From assembly GCA_015501585.1 (NCBI GenBank), contig JADNRY010000689.1, forward strand, positions 1 to 31,156: DNA of 31,156 nucleotides. Reading direction: 5' to 3'. The DNA comes from Rhodocollybia butyracea. Taxonomy: Eukaryota > Basidiomycota > Agaricomycetes > Agaricales > Omphalotaceae. The position numbers and the translations under genes were made by a program. Under the pieces are notes generated by a model that was not told where the DNA came from, ran no database searches, and saw only the letters and a program-made list of their open reading frames with translations. This document shows positions 1-10,217 of this stretch, piece by piece (within the stretch, counting starts at the first letter, position 1; each line of letters starts with the position of its first letter).

Positions 1-2085
1 AGTGATGTCCCATGTGTTGAATTGGCTGAACGAGATGTTAGTGACGTGCATCCCTAATAACTAAACTTTGTCACCAAGTAAGGCCACCTCATGAAATGCC
101 GTCCATAGAACTTGCACGATAAACATTCAATAAGAGGATTAGCAAGATGCAGGTCGGCAGCTGTCGTTGTTTTGGGATCAAGGTTACAAGCTTTGATGAT
201 TTTTGTGATGTCTTGTGACCCTTTATCGTTGTATACGAGAGTATTGGACATCCAGAGACCTAATGGAGGGTCATACCACTTCGACAGAACGTAATTCTCC
301 AAAGACTTGTCATTACGACTCTGGGAACTTTGGTGGCAACAACGATGGTAAAACATTTGCGGGTAATGCAACACCTTTACTTTACAAGATGAGCATGCAA
401 AGACGGAAGTCGCAAGATGCAAATCAGAGACGGTGGCGCTTGGACGACTTTTTCGTAAAATTTCCAGGACCTCCTGTATTTTCGCAGGTCGCCATTCCCT
501 TATAATGCTAGGCAGGTATTCCAAGAGTTTGGATTTACAGAGACTGTCATCAAGCCATTCATCATTGGGTGTATCCCAGACGAGTGCTTCGATACGGGGG
601 TCGGTGAGGATATCACCTGCAGCAGGGAAAGGATCTCGAAGGTCAGTTTTCTGACTCGATCTGGAGGAACAGGTTGAAAAGGAGACCATAGCGCGATTTA
701 AGTGCTTCATCACGCTGTCGAACCGAGCGTTCCGCATGATAGTCCGATAACATTCGTACCAGTACAATTTCCATGCAGCTCCAGGCTAGGGCATTCGACT
801 TTCAGGATAGGCATCACTAAGAGCTGGAGTGTATCCGCACCATGATCTGTTAATTTCTTTGGCTGGGACACCAATTTGTGATTAGTGAATGTATCCCGAT
901 AATAATCCTTGACCATCGTCTCTGCTTCTGTGCGCCATCCAATTTGTTCAAGTCGTTGGAGTATCCTACGCCAAATGACTTGAGCTAGCCGGAAAGCGGA
1001 ATCACAAAACGACCACGTACGCTTCCTTCCGTTCATTGCGAAGCTGGATTAGTTTATAAGTGCGCTCACCCAGTTTGGCATTGAGCCACCTGCGACATTT
1101 AATGCTATGCTAGGGTACAATAATGAGTATCCATACTCCATTAGGTAAAGAGATCTACCGACGGTTCGTATTTCCTCGTACTCTTTTTCTTTTCTATCGA
1201 TCCATGCGCCGCGTTCTTCGTCTTGAGTGCATAAAATTCTTTTTTATAACGCGTCGCAATTTCCCAGTTACCGTGTTTGTCCAAATATTCTGTTGGGAGG
1301 ACTGCGCGATGTCGATATTCGGAGGGCTGGTCTTGCTTAAATGCGTCATCATTGAGGGGGAAGCTGCAACATGATAAATACCGAAATTCAACAATAGGCG
1401 AATCAAAATACGCACTTGATTGGACATTTCGTGCAGCTTCGCATTCGAAAGTTCCAGAGAACATCATCACAACGCCGTTCGCATAGCTTTGATGAATATT
1501 GAGTTTAGTAGAGCATCGATCACCATAGTTTTAAACACTTGCATGACAATATGGCTCGAAGAGAAGATGTGCATACTGAGGTTCATTCAAATCCGTCGGA
1601 AGAGGTGGTAGACCTTCGACGTTTCCACGAGCAGTATACCAGATACTTTCCGACGTTTTGCTCATCAGAATGTCTCGAAGTTCTTGAGAAATTCGAGCAA
1701 GCCGGAGGAGGTCGCCTGGTTCAAGATAGCGAAAGATCTAGGTGGGTATGCGCCATCAGATTATTGACTAGGAGCAGGTGGTTTACCTCGAGAATAACTT
1801 CTAGTGGAACGTCCTCCAATAACCCTAGCTTTCCTCGTACTTTTCTAGACTGCTTGGGTATTCGCTGTCTTATGCTCATGCTGTTATACTTTGGAGCCGA
1901 TGTCTTGGAGCCTTTCCTAGCTTGTTTAGCAGAACGTTTGTCTCCGTCATCCCAGTCATCGTTTCTACTTGTCTCACTATCCTTTTTTCTCTGACGCTTG
2001 TGACTGTCAGTGGTCATAGCCTCAGTTGACTCCTGCATGGCAGCCGAAATAACTGGTATTCGAAGACGGCGGTAAGTTACAGTAG
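1..2085 (-). pseudogene. F-box family protein relic, copy 1 (3' end cut by window)
   Basis: Decayed multi-exon member of an expanded Agaricomycete F-box family; intact members would be SCF ubiquitin-ligase substrate adaptors binding Skp1. A basic N-terminus (RQRKKDSE) leads to the F-box start 'LLEDVPLEVILE'. A GTAAAC...CCTAG intron of about 55 nt follows, then 'IFRYLEPGDLLRLAR', 'LMSKTSESIW' and 'LPPLPTDLNEPQYAHLLF'. Further exons give 'RCDDVLWNFRMRSCTKC', 'NWEIATRYKKEFYAL', 'FTNHKLVSQPKKLTDHGA', 'DPFPAAGDILTDPRIEAL', 'VSDLHLATSVFACSSC' and 'LIECLSC'. Lesions: the N-terminal ATG seen in copies 2 and 3 is missing (frame opens as YRRLRIPVIS), an extra T in the run at 647-650 shifts the frame in 'QIESE-TDLRDP', and small indels near 40-60 break the C-terminus. 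The F-box itself is intact here, unlike in copies 2 and 3. The family call rests on recalled motif architecture and is fairly secure. Confidence 0.82.
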
Positions 2086-2368
2086 GCTTAAGTTCAGCAA
2101 AGTTATCATTATGTAATTAAATAACTTACCCGGCCCTATCAGTTCACGTGCACTTTCAATAAGAACCTTTCCTCGCGACTGGTATACGGATGCGAGAGAC
2201 AATAAGACAAATCCATATACTACTGCTAGATGTGTAGGAACGTTACCTTTACTTTACTGTACAAGTTATATACTAGTATCACTAACATATTCGAAAGACC
2301 AGTGAGAAGTAGAGGTCACATGTGCGTGTAGACAAGCACCGCTCAGAGAGCTCAGCACCTAATACCTA

Positions 2369-4752
2369 TCACGGTTTGGCATAAAAGAAGGGTCGATATA
2401 AGCTTAGCATGGTAGCGCTAGGATTCCAATACCAATGCTCTCGAATCTGCTGAACATTCCCAGAAGTAGGACGCGTGACTATACCAACAGCATCGCGGTG
2501 CCTGGGGAAAAGCGCATGAGTATTATAACGACGCTCTGCCAAATATAGCCCACCCACTCCATCAAATGAACAAAAATTCCTGAACCAACGGTTTTATGAC
2601 AATGAGAGCAGCAGATTGTCTCCCGATTGCCATTCAGGTTCTCCTTGGCAAGTATCTGTGTCTTTTCCGCACCAAAAGAATTGATTTGAAAGGCATGTCC
2701 CAGGTGGTGAGTTGGCTGAACAGGGATATTAGTGATATGAATTCCCAAGAAATAAGTTTGATTACCAAGTAAGGCCACCTCATGAAACACCGTCCACGTA
2801 TGTCGGGGAGGCATGATAAACATTCGATAAGAGGATTAGCAAGATGCAAGTTGTCCACTTTCGTTGTTTCGGGGTCTAGGTTACAAGCTTTAATGATCTT
2901 TTTGATGTCTTGGGACCCGCTATCGTTGTACACGAGCGTACCGGACATCCAATGGCCTAACGGACGTCTAGCAAAGTCGGGTGGACAGTAAACCTCTAAA
3001 GGCTTGTCATTACGACTAGATATAGGGGACTTTTGTTGGCAACAACGATGGTAGAACATTTGCGAGTAATGTAACACCTTTACTGCACAAGATAAGCATG
3101 CAAAAAACAGAAGTCGCAAGATGCAAATCAGAGACGGTGGCGCTTGGACAGGTTTTTCGGAAAATTTCCAAGACCTCCTGTATTTTTGCGGGTCGCCATT
3201 CATTTATAATGCTAGGCAGGTATTCCAAGAGTTTGGATTTACAGAGACTGTCGTCAAGTTTTTCGTCAAAGGGCGTATCCCAGAGGAGTGCTTCGATACG
3301 AGGGTCGGTGAGGATATCACCTCTAGCGGGGAAAGGATCTCGAAGGTCAGTTTCTGACTCAATCTGGAGGAGTAGCTTGGAAAGGAGACGATACCGTGAT
3401 CGAAGGGCTTCATCACGTTGTCGAACCAGGCGTTCCGCCTGGTACTCTGATAACATTTGGACCAGTTTGGATAGACATCACCATGAGCCGGAGTGTATTC
3501 GCACCATGATCTGTTAACTTCCTTGGCTGTGATACCAACTTATGTTTAGTGAATGTATCCCGGCGACGATCCTTGACCATCGTCTCTGCTTCTGTGCGCC
3601 ATCCAATTTGTTCAAGTCGTTTAAGTATCCTATGTCAGACAACTTGAGCTAGGGAGAAAGCATAATCACAAAACGACCACGTACGCCTCCTTCCGTTCCT
3701 CGCGAAGCTCAGTGAGTTTATCAACGCGTTCGGCCAGTTTGGCATCGAGCCATATTTGACATTCAGTACTATGCTAAAGCACAGTGGTGAGTTTCTATGC
3801 CCCATTAGATGAATAAAATACACCGACCATCTGCATATCCTCGTACTCTTCTTCTTTTCTATCAATCCATGCATCACGTTCTCCGTGGTTAAGTGCATAA
3901 AACTCTTTCTTATAGCGAGCTGCAATTTCCCAATTACCAAGGGATTCATAATATTCTGTTGGGAGAACTTCGCGATTGCGATATTCGCTGGGCTGTTCTT
4001 GCTTAAAGGCGTCGTCATTGACAGGGAAGCTGCAACAGGTATAAAACGAAATTTAAACATTTCTTGCAGCTACGCGTTCGGAAGTTCCAGAAAACATTAT
4101 CACAGCGTCGGTTGCATAGCTGGATGATATGATTTAGTTTAGTTAAGAATCGGTCCATAGTTTCAAATACTTGCATGACAATACGCCTCGAAAAGAAGAT
4201 GTGCGTATTGAGGTTCATTCAGATCCTTTGGACAAGGTGGTAGATCTTTGACGTTTCCACGAGCAGTACACCAGATACTTTCCGACGTTTTGCTCATCAG
4301 AATTCCTCGAAGGTCTCGAGAAGTTCAAGCGAGCCGGAGGAGGTCGCCTGGTTCAAGATAGCAGAAGATCTATGTAGGCGTAAGCCATTATTAATTAAAT
4401 TATTGATAAAGAGCAGCCGGTTTACCTCGAAAATAACTTCTAGTGGAACGTCCTTGACCAGCCTTGCCAACAAGCCCAGCGTTCCTCGTACTTTTCTAAA
4501 ATGTTCGGGCATTCGTTGTCTCTTGCTCCGGGTTTTAGACCTTGGTACAGAGTTCTTGGAGCCTTGTCTAGCTCGTTTAGCAGGACGTTCGTCTTCTTCG
4601 TATTCGTCTCCATCACGCCACTCATCATCGTTATCTTCTTCGCTGGCCTTTTCTCTCAGACGCTTGGAGCCGTCGGTTGTCGTGGCCTCGGTTGATTCCT
4701 GCATAGAAGTAGGAATAACTGGCTTTTCCTTCAATCGAAGAGAGCGGCGCAT
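2369..4752 (-). pseudogene. F-box family protein relic, copy 2
   Basis: Second copy, about 280 bp from copy 1 in the same orientation. It starts at an ATG at 4752 (MRRSLRLKEKPVIPTS), followed by an acidic/basic linker (EDNDDEWRDGDEYEEDERP) and 'LVKDVPLEVIFE', then a short intron and 'IFCYLEPGDLLRLA'. The next codon is TGA (4324-4326) where copy 1 has CGA, so the F-box helix is interrupted; reading resumes as 'TSRDLRGILMSKTSES' and 'LPPCPKDLNEPQYAHLLF'. Later exons include 'RCDNVFWNFRTRSCKKC', 'GNWEIAARYKKEFYAL', 'ERDAWIDRKEEEYEDMQMVG', 'RILKRLEQIGWRTEAETMVK' and 'FTKHKLVSQPRKLTDHGANT'. A run of six A's (3102-3107) shifts the frame after 'LHLATSVF'. The C-terminus has a CxxC segment (ICCSHCHKTVG) and ends 'LYRPFFYAKP'. 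One nonsense codon and at least one frameshift indicate a pseudogene, unless the A-run is a sequencing error. Confidence 0.83.
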
Positions 4753-4949
4753 TTTGAACCAGGACCGTGACTATAAGGTTAACAGCTTCAAGTGTTTAGG
4801 CGCCCAAATCTGCGCATGACACTACTTCAGTACTCTTGTCAGTCCAGGAGTCTAATCCTATCTCTTTCATCAGAAATTGCTTCGATTCCAGTAAGTTCAT
4901 GATCTTCTTCTTCAACCTTTACTACTATCCTCGCTCTTATCCTGTGTTA

Positions 4950-5335
4950 CATCAGTGACAGAACTGCCTCTGCTATATATCCAACACCAAATACACGGTT
5001 TTCCGCAGCTCCTTGAACGACCTGTCATCAGCGGCTCCCGATGGTGAGGATACTCCACCGAATTGGGAAACAAGGAGACACGAGAGAGTGTTAAGCGTGG
5101 GCATTATGAAGAGCTCGTCTTCGGCTTTGGCTCTGGCAGCATCTGAGGCTGGATGACATCCAAACCTAGGAGGACACCACTGGCTGCAGCAGGATTACCG
5201 CCTTGCAAACCTTTGATTAAAGCTCTTGTCCATTGGGTCAGACGAGTGGAGATACTGCGATAGAAGAGGACCCAGAGAGCAGCGTTTTAGATGCAGTGCG
5301 CGGCGGAAAGATGCTGAGAGCGTCTTAGATGTCTA
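4950..5335 (-). pseudogene. PEX8 fragment 1 (internally deleted duplicate)
   Basis: Decayed partial copy of the gene at 15198-17935, same strand. Bases about 4960-5110 match 16295-16455 (shared stretches include 'ccaaatacacggttttccgc' and 'tcatcagcggctcccga'). The match then jumps to 17460-17745 over 5112-5335 (shared 'gagctcgtcttcg', 'ctaggaggacaccactggct', 'ggaaagatgctgagag'). About 1 kb of the parent, including two introns, is missing at the jump. Several small indels and stops prevent translation. The next recognisable sequence, within about 10 bp, is the truncated kinase on the opposite strand, so this junction is a rearrangement breakpoint. The parentage is clear from the sequence; the order of events is inference. 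Confidence 0.85.
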
Positions 5336-5344
5336 GTCATGGAT

Positions 5345-6171
5345 CATTTCGAGGGCTTCATCCCGACTAGGGTCGCTAAACGCTTAGCAGTTCAGGTCTC
5401 TCGTGGTGTCAGGTATTTGCATAGGCATGTCATCCATTTTCTAGCATTTTCTTCGCAAATCTTTTGACTCGGGGCTTGTAATACCGATCCTCAATTTCCA
5501 TAGATCTCTATCTTAAAAAATTCCGAACCTGCGACACTGCTATTAATCCTTCAGACTCTATAGATCCCCATGCTCCTCATGCTTAATCATCTCATGCTTA
5601 ATCAAAGATCCCGATTCAGTATTACTTTTGACCCACTGCTTTTCCAATCGTATTCTCTCCATGTCAAAATCGCAGACTTCGGCGAAGCCTTTTTATGGTC
5701 TTCCGACCATCCAGAAGTACATGATTCAAGTTGTCCTCACGCTTACGCCGCTCCCGGAATCTTATTCGATAAGAATGCCAGTCCTGCATTGAACATTTGG
5801 GCAATGGGCATCATCGTGTATTTCCTTCTCTGGAGGTCACTTTCCGTTCGAAGGAAGGCTGATCATGATAGTGATCTCCCACCTTGGCGCAATGTCCACC
5901 CGATGGTCCGAAAAGCGGTTATCACTCATGGATCCAGACAATACAATGCGGAAGCTGGCGCCGGAGTTCGACAAGAATGAGAAGAATGGCATAGTGATTA
6001 TGAAGAGGCGAAGGTTGATAGAGATAAGGCTGAGAAGGTACTGCAGCGAATCTTCCAGTACGAACCCAAGATGAGCATGATTTGATGACTGGAATAGACA
6101 TTGAGGAATGGCACAACTGGGCCAACTTTAATGAGACATGCTTGATCCTCTACGACATGCCGCCTCCTTGA
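5345..6171 (+). pseudogene. SRPK-like protein kinase relic, C-terminal half
   Basis: 5'-truncated, decayed relative of the kinase at 9311-10217, on the opposite strand. It begins inside the kinase domain ('IPTRVAKRLAVQVSRGVRYL'), keeps the same intron (shared 'cttgtaataccgatcctcaa'; acceptor now CATAG instead of CACAG) and continues 'DLYLKK'. It then lacks about 85 nt that the other copy has, and meets several stops around 5560-5630. Downstream, 'HVKIADFGEAFLWSS' holds the DFG metal-binding motif, followed by 'YAAPGILFDK' (usual APE changed to APG) and 'SPALNIWAMGIIVYFLL' (usual DIWALG with Asp changed to Asn). The tail reads 'KAEKVLQRIFQYEPKM', then, after a shift, 'DIEEWHNWANFNETC' and a TGA at 6169-6171. 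Missing N-lobe, stops and altered conserved residues make activity very unlikely. Confidence 0.82.
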
Positions 6172-8310
6172 AGGGTTAGGAAGGGGTAGAAGTCAGGTTT
6201 AGTCCTGAGGTCCCCAAATGAGCCAAAGAAAAGGACGCAAGTTACCACGTCGTTTCTGAAAGCCTCTAATTAGTTGATCTGTCGCATTCTCGACCGTTCC
6301 CGCCACGTCTTTCCTCCGAAAAAATTCTTCATCCAGAGACCAGAGAATCATTAATGATCACCCACTGTCAGTATGCCGATCCCGGTCTGCTTCTCTCGCT
6401 TTCAACGTCCATGGTAAGTATAGCCTGTTCCTTGGTTCTGTCCTCTTTTCATGATGATCATGGTTCCTATTATATGAGGATTCTCTTGGTCCAGTTGCCG
6501 GAGTTTTTCTTGACTCTAACTGAAAGTTTGTTGTTTTCTGACTTACTTTCCCCTCATAGAACCTTTAGAATTTTTGTGTCATGCACCAAGTCTACTTTTC
6601 CCTTGCATTAATTCGCCGCCTCGGAAGGTTATCCTGGTCTACTAAGATACCTTCTCAATACCATCTCAATAACATGATCCCCACTTTCGTTATTCTCCTT
6701 ACCTTTGTCTATGATACAGTCTCTACAGTCTCTACCTTTCATGGTCCGAAACCAATTAAAAGCCTTTGAGAGCGTATTATTTTCCCTTTCCAAAATCCCT
6801 TAGGCCTTAGCCTCGATGACTTTGATGAACCCGTTGGAATCCACCTCGCCAATACAAAGCTCAAAACCCAAGTTTGTGTACCTTAGGTATTCTCCAATCG
6901 GCCATATGGCAATAGTAGGTTACTTTGTTTATACCTTTATCGACGAAGACACACGGTTTCGATTTCTTCAAGGGTGCGGATGGGAAACACTGTCACTTAG
7001 TTTGGTTTAGCTATAGGCGTGAACAAGAGTATCGAGTAAGGGGGGCTCAAGTCGTCGTATACACAGGATTAAATTCCTTTTTGATTAGAGAGAGAGTGTG
7101 TTCAAAGAGGTTTTCAGTGGTAGACTTGGTGATAGAGTAAGTTTTTGGTGTAGGTGGATCGGAAATTTTACATAGAAGTGGCTATAATTTCTTAGATAAG
7201 TACCTACATAAGGTAACTAAATTCCAGAGAGACTAGAGCAACTTCTAAGGTGCTAATATGATGGGTTCTTCGCTAAAAATGGTGAGGAACTCGCCACAGC
7301 GGAAGATAAGATATGATCAAAAATCAAAATCAAAAAGATAACTATGAAGATATGACATCAGAGAAGATAAGACTTGAGAGATATCAACTGAAACACTTCT
7401 CGAATTGATCACCATGGCGCAGACAGAAATTTTTTTAGAATTGGCCACCATGCCCAGACACAAGAAGAAATTCACTATCACTTCCGCGCCTTTCAGTTCA
7501 AAAACGCCATCACGAAATGGACCAGCGACAAACAAAACTTCAAAGCCAATACCATTTTGGCCCGGACATATTCTGATCACCTCGCTGTTCTCCCAGTCCG
7601 TCCGATCTATTCCGACGCATTGACGCTTCCTCCTGGATTTTATTTCTAAACATGCCTGGATCTGTTCTTCGAGAGTTCCCCAGCGACGTTCTCGCGCATG
7701 CGATCGCCGAAACAAAAGGACTCTTAGAACACTATGGGAGATCAAGGGCACATCCGGTAGTCATATTCAGGGAGAAGGTCAACAGTGACTCGAGGAACAA
7801 TGGGTAGCGTTTTCGGGGCTAAACTGGTGAGTTAACCGTCGATTCAACACTCTTTATATAACAAGCATGTGTCAGCTTTTATACTCGAAAGGATCTTCAA
7901 ACCCTTGTCATCCTTCTCAACCTAGGGTTTGAGGACGGTTTGAGTGAAGACGATCGAGATGACGACACTTTTGGTAACATCGAATGTCGAAACAGAATCA
8001 AAAAGGAATTTACTCCTGCGTACACGACAACCCAAGCCCCCATCGAATTGGCTCACGCTTGTAACTAACCAGTGTTTCACATGTTAATGGCTGCAATGTG
8101 TCTTAATTCTATGGCAGTTTGACCACTCTTCCAGGACAGTTCTTTACAATGCAAGGGTGGTAAATGTAAAGGTAGGCAGGGGGCGATAATGACAAGTACT
8201 TGTAATATAGAAAGCAAATGTACCTTTTGAAGTTGATCAGGGGACCACATTAGTACAGGTTTCCCTTCCTTCCTTCCACCACCAAGCGCCTGGGGAACAC
8301 ATGGTTTAGC
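6172..8310. other. No recognisable gene; weak coding-like scraps
   Basis: About 2.1 kb between the kinase relic and the second PEX8 fragment. I recognise no family here. Open stretches exist at 6354-6611, 6816-7010 and 6925-7140 (plus) and 7317-7751 (minus, no ATG start, contains 'VGIDRTDWENSEVIRICPG' and 'FVAGPFRDGVFELKGAEVIV'). Another plus-frame patch around 7650-7790 reads 'FPSDVLAHAIAETKGLLEHY'. A good splice donor (ATG|GTAAGT) lies at about 6411. These may be broken exons of an unknown gene or chance ORFs. Confidence 0.4.
7800..8068 (+). CDS. Possible small two-exon ORF, unknown function
   Basis: An ATG at 7800 opens a 27-nt exon (MGSVFGAKL) ending at GTGAGT. A 65-nt intron ends in CGAAAG, and the second exon runs in phase to a TAA at 8066-8068, giving 67 aa. 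The second exon reads 'DLQTLVILLNLGFEDGLSED' and continues acidic, then 'ECRNRIKKEFTPAY'. The composition is protein-like, but I do not recognise it, and it lies among degenerate sequence, so it may be the last exon of a decayed gene. There is no support beyond frame and splice signals. Confidence 0.25.
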
Positions 8311-8700
8311 AGCCCATCACCTCACTACATACTCTTTTTCTCGATCCCCAACAACTTCCAACACTTCCCGATACAACTCTGTCACCAACTCCGTCCGAAC
8401 CCTTGTTCCAAGTCCGGTAACGTCCCTACGTCGCCATTGTTCTCATGCTCATGTCGCCTTCTTTGATTCAAAGTCCGTCGATCTCTTCCAAAACCCAGCC
8501 AAGAAGGGACAGCGTGGCCGGAAGCGCAGAAACACTTGAAGATATGAGCTTGAGATGAAGAAGAACGGTGCCCTGTATGACACTAAGCAGTGCATCGATA
8601 CAATACCATGCGAGCGTGATGCCAACTTGCCAAATTTGCAGTACAATCGTATTTGATGGCATTGGCTGGGACATACAGTGCAAATCTGTAAGCTATAGGT
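8311..8700 (-). pseudogene. PEX8 fragment 2 (C-terminal exon duplicate)
   Basis: Decayed duplicate of the last exon of the gene at 15198-17935, matching about 15249-15680 on the same strand. Shared stretches include 'tcactacatactctttttct', 'cgatctcttccaaaacc' and 'gtgcatcgatacaataccat'. The minus frame keeps pieces such as 'CIDALLSVIQGTVLLHL', 'VSALPATLSLLGWVLEEIDG' with stops and shifts between them. The match starts just inside the parent's C-terminus, so the terminal AKL is not retained. Fragment 1 covers the parent's N-terminal and middle parts but lies at lower coordinates, so the two pieces are not one gene simply split by an insertion. Confidence 0.85.
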
Positions 8701-8944
8701 AGAAGTTGTCTGCTGAGGCTTTCCGTCTTGAGTCATGAGCCATTGCGTGCGGGCTTTCGTATGACCAATTTGGTTTTTGAAAATTTTGACCGAAGGGAAG
8801 AGAGGGTCTTGTGAACCTCGTTTCTTATCTGATCCTTCAGATTTCTGCTATGACGCAATACTTCGCACACTGATTGGATGATGCTCTTTGGCGATAACGT
8901 TTTCACAGGTTTCGACCACTACAACTCTATCGCCATACGTATCA

Positions 8945-9075
8945 CTTCTGCCGCCATATCTTGTTTCTAGGACCACTTTTACCATTACACTTCCGCTGCC
9001 ACATCTTGTTTCTAGGACCACTTTTACTGTTACCTCTGCCACCATATCTTGTTTCTAGGATCACTTTTGCTGTTA
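8945..9075. repeat. Short tandem repeat, about 45-nt unit, nearly three copies
   Basis: The motif 'atcttgtttctaggaccac' occurs at 8958 and 9003, with a one-base variant (ggatcac) at 9046, giving spacings of 45 and 43 nt; flanking 'cttttac' and 'ctgccac' parts also repeat. The array lies between the truncated kinase and PEX8 fragment 2. It overlaps no supported gene. Confidence 0.85.
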
Positions 9076-9310
9076 TGAATGCTATGTATACAGTACAGTA
9101 TGAGAGATTTCTCTCAGTGAAAAGACGATCCTGGGCCATCATACCAATGCTGTTGAATTCGCTTCCTTTTTCTATGTTTACAGTGCTTCCTCAGATGATT
9201 GGGAAGAGGTTTAAAACTCGGAAGGCTGCTATATGTTTGATATGCTTGCGAATGTATGGTGAATTTGTTGATATTGAAGATGATAATATGTTTGAGCATG
9301 TTGGCCCAGG

Positions 9311-10217
9311 CTATAGGCAAGTATTCGGCTCCGCATTGGCTTCTGAGATGATGCAAGTTGATTCAGAATTCTGGTGGAGTTGATCATGTACTTCTTCGGA
9401 AGAGTGTTTTGTAAAAGGTTGAAGGTGTGTTTCATTGCACAGATGAGGATGATGTATCACAGGGTCTTCAATCAAGTATTGAGGGGCATGAGGATCTAAA
9501 GAGTCTGAAGGATTGGTAGCGGTGTCGCAGATTTGGAATGTGATCTTCTCGGGCTTGCCGAGGGATCCTTCTACATCTTCTTGGGACGACCATGATGAAA
9601 TAGCGTCGTTATAAAGAAGAATGTTTTTCAGATAGAGATCTGTGGAAATTGAGGATCGGTATTACAAGCCTTGAGTCGAAAGATTTACGGACAACAAACC
9701 GGATTGACTAACCTCCATGGACAACTCCATGCATATGCAAATACCGCACACCGCGGAAGATCTTTGCTACGTGTTTAGCGAGCCGGGTTGGGATGGCTTC
9801 GCCGATATGATCCAAGAGTGGACCCTCATCCAGACTTAAAGATGGACCTAATACTTCTGTTACAATGCATTGATGCGTTCCATTTGGGCCATGATGCTTG
9901 AATTCGTCCAGCAGATGAACAACGTGGTCTTTGTCCCCATTATCGATATCCGAATTACTCGATTGCTGGAGATGACGCAGAACAGCTATCTCAGACGCTA
10001 CCTTGGTTGACTGTACTATGACAATCTTGAGAACTGCGTAGCGATTTGTGACAGAGTCCCTGACGAGCCACACGGTGGAAAATGTGCCATGGCCGAGCTT
10101 ATGAACAACAGTGTAGCGGTTGTTGTGAAATGTATCGCCTAGATGAACTGGGTGCAGGCCGCCTAGTCGGTAGAGTTCAATATTCTCGGCGAGAAAAAAT
10201 ACGTCCTTGACAATCAT
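9311..10217 (-). CDS. SRPK-like Ser/Thr protein kinase, lacking the C-lobe
   Basis: SR-protein-kinase-like fungal kinase. The ATG at 10217 is the first in frame after 'ADLYVT'; an upstream exon is possible. Residues 16-28 give the family start 'YRLGGLHPVHLGD'. The Gly-rich loop 'KLGHGTFSTVWLVRD' is at 40-54, the VAIK-type lysine is probably K64, E76 is the probable helix-C glutamate, and 'LLDEFKHHGPNGTHQCIVTE' follows. Exon 1 ends in the catalytic loop at GTTAGT (9712); a 73-nt intron leads to exon 2, making 'VVHGDLYLKNILLYN' with D169 and N174. Splicing gives 277 aa. After 'SLDPHAPQYLIEDP' the protein reaches TAG (9311-9313) without DFG or APE motifs, so the C-lobe is absent. It is either a non-functional remnant or a truncated pseudokinase. 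The opposite-strand relic at 5345-6171 retains the missing C-lobe. Confidence 0.72.

Noticed and set aside
2086..2368. Possible transposon or LTR between F-box copies 1 and 2
   Set aside because: No terminal repeats, target duplication or polymerase-like ORF; it looks like ordinary spacer.
8961..9383. 140-aa plus-strand ORF with hydrophobic N-terminus
   Set aside because: Its first part is the 45-nt tandem repeat and the remainder lies partly opposite kinase exon 2; it has no family resemblance.
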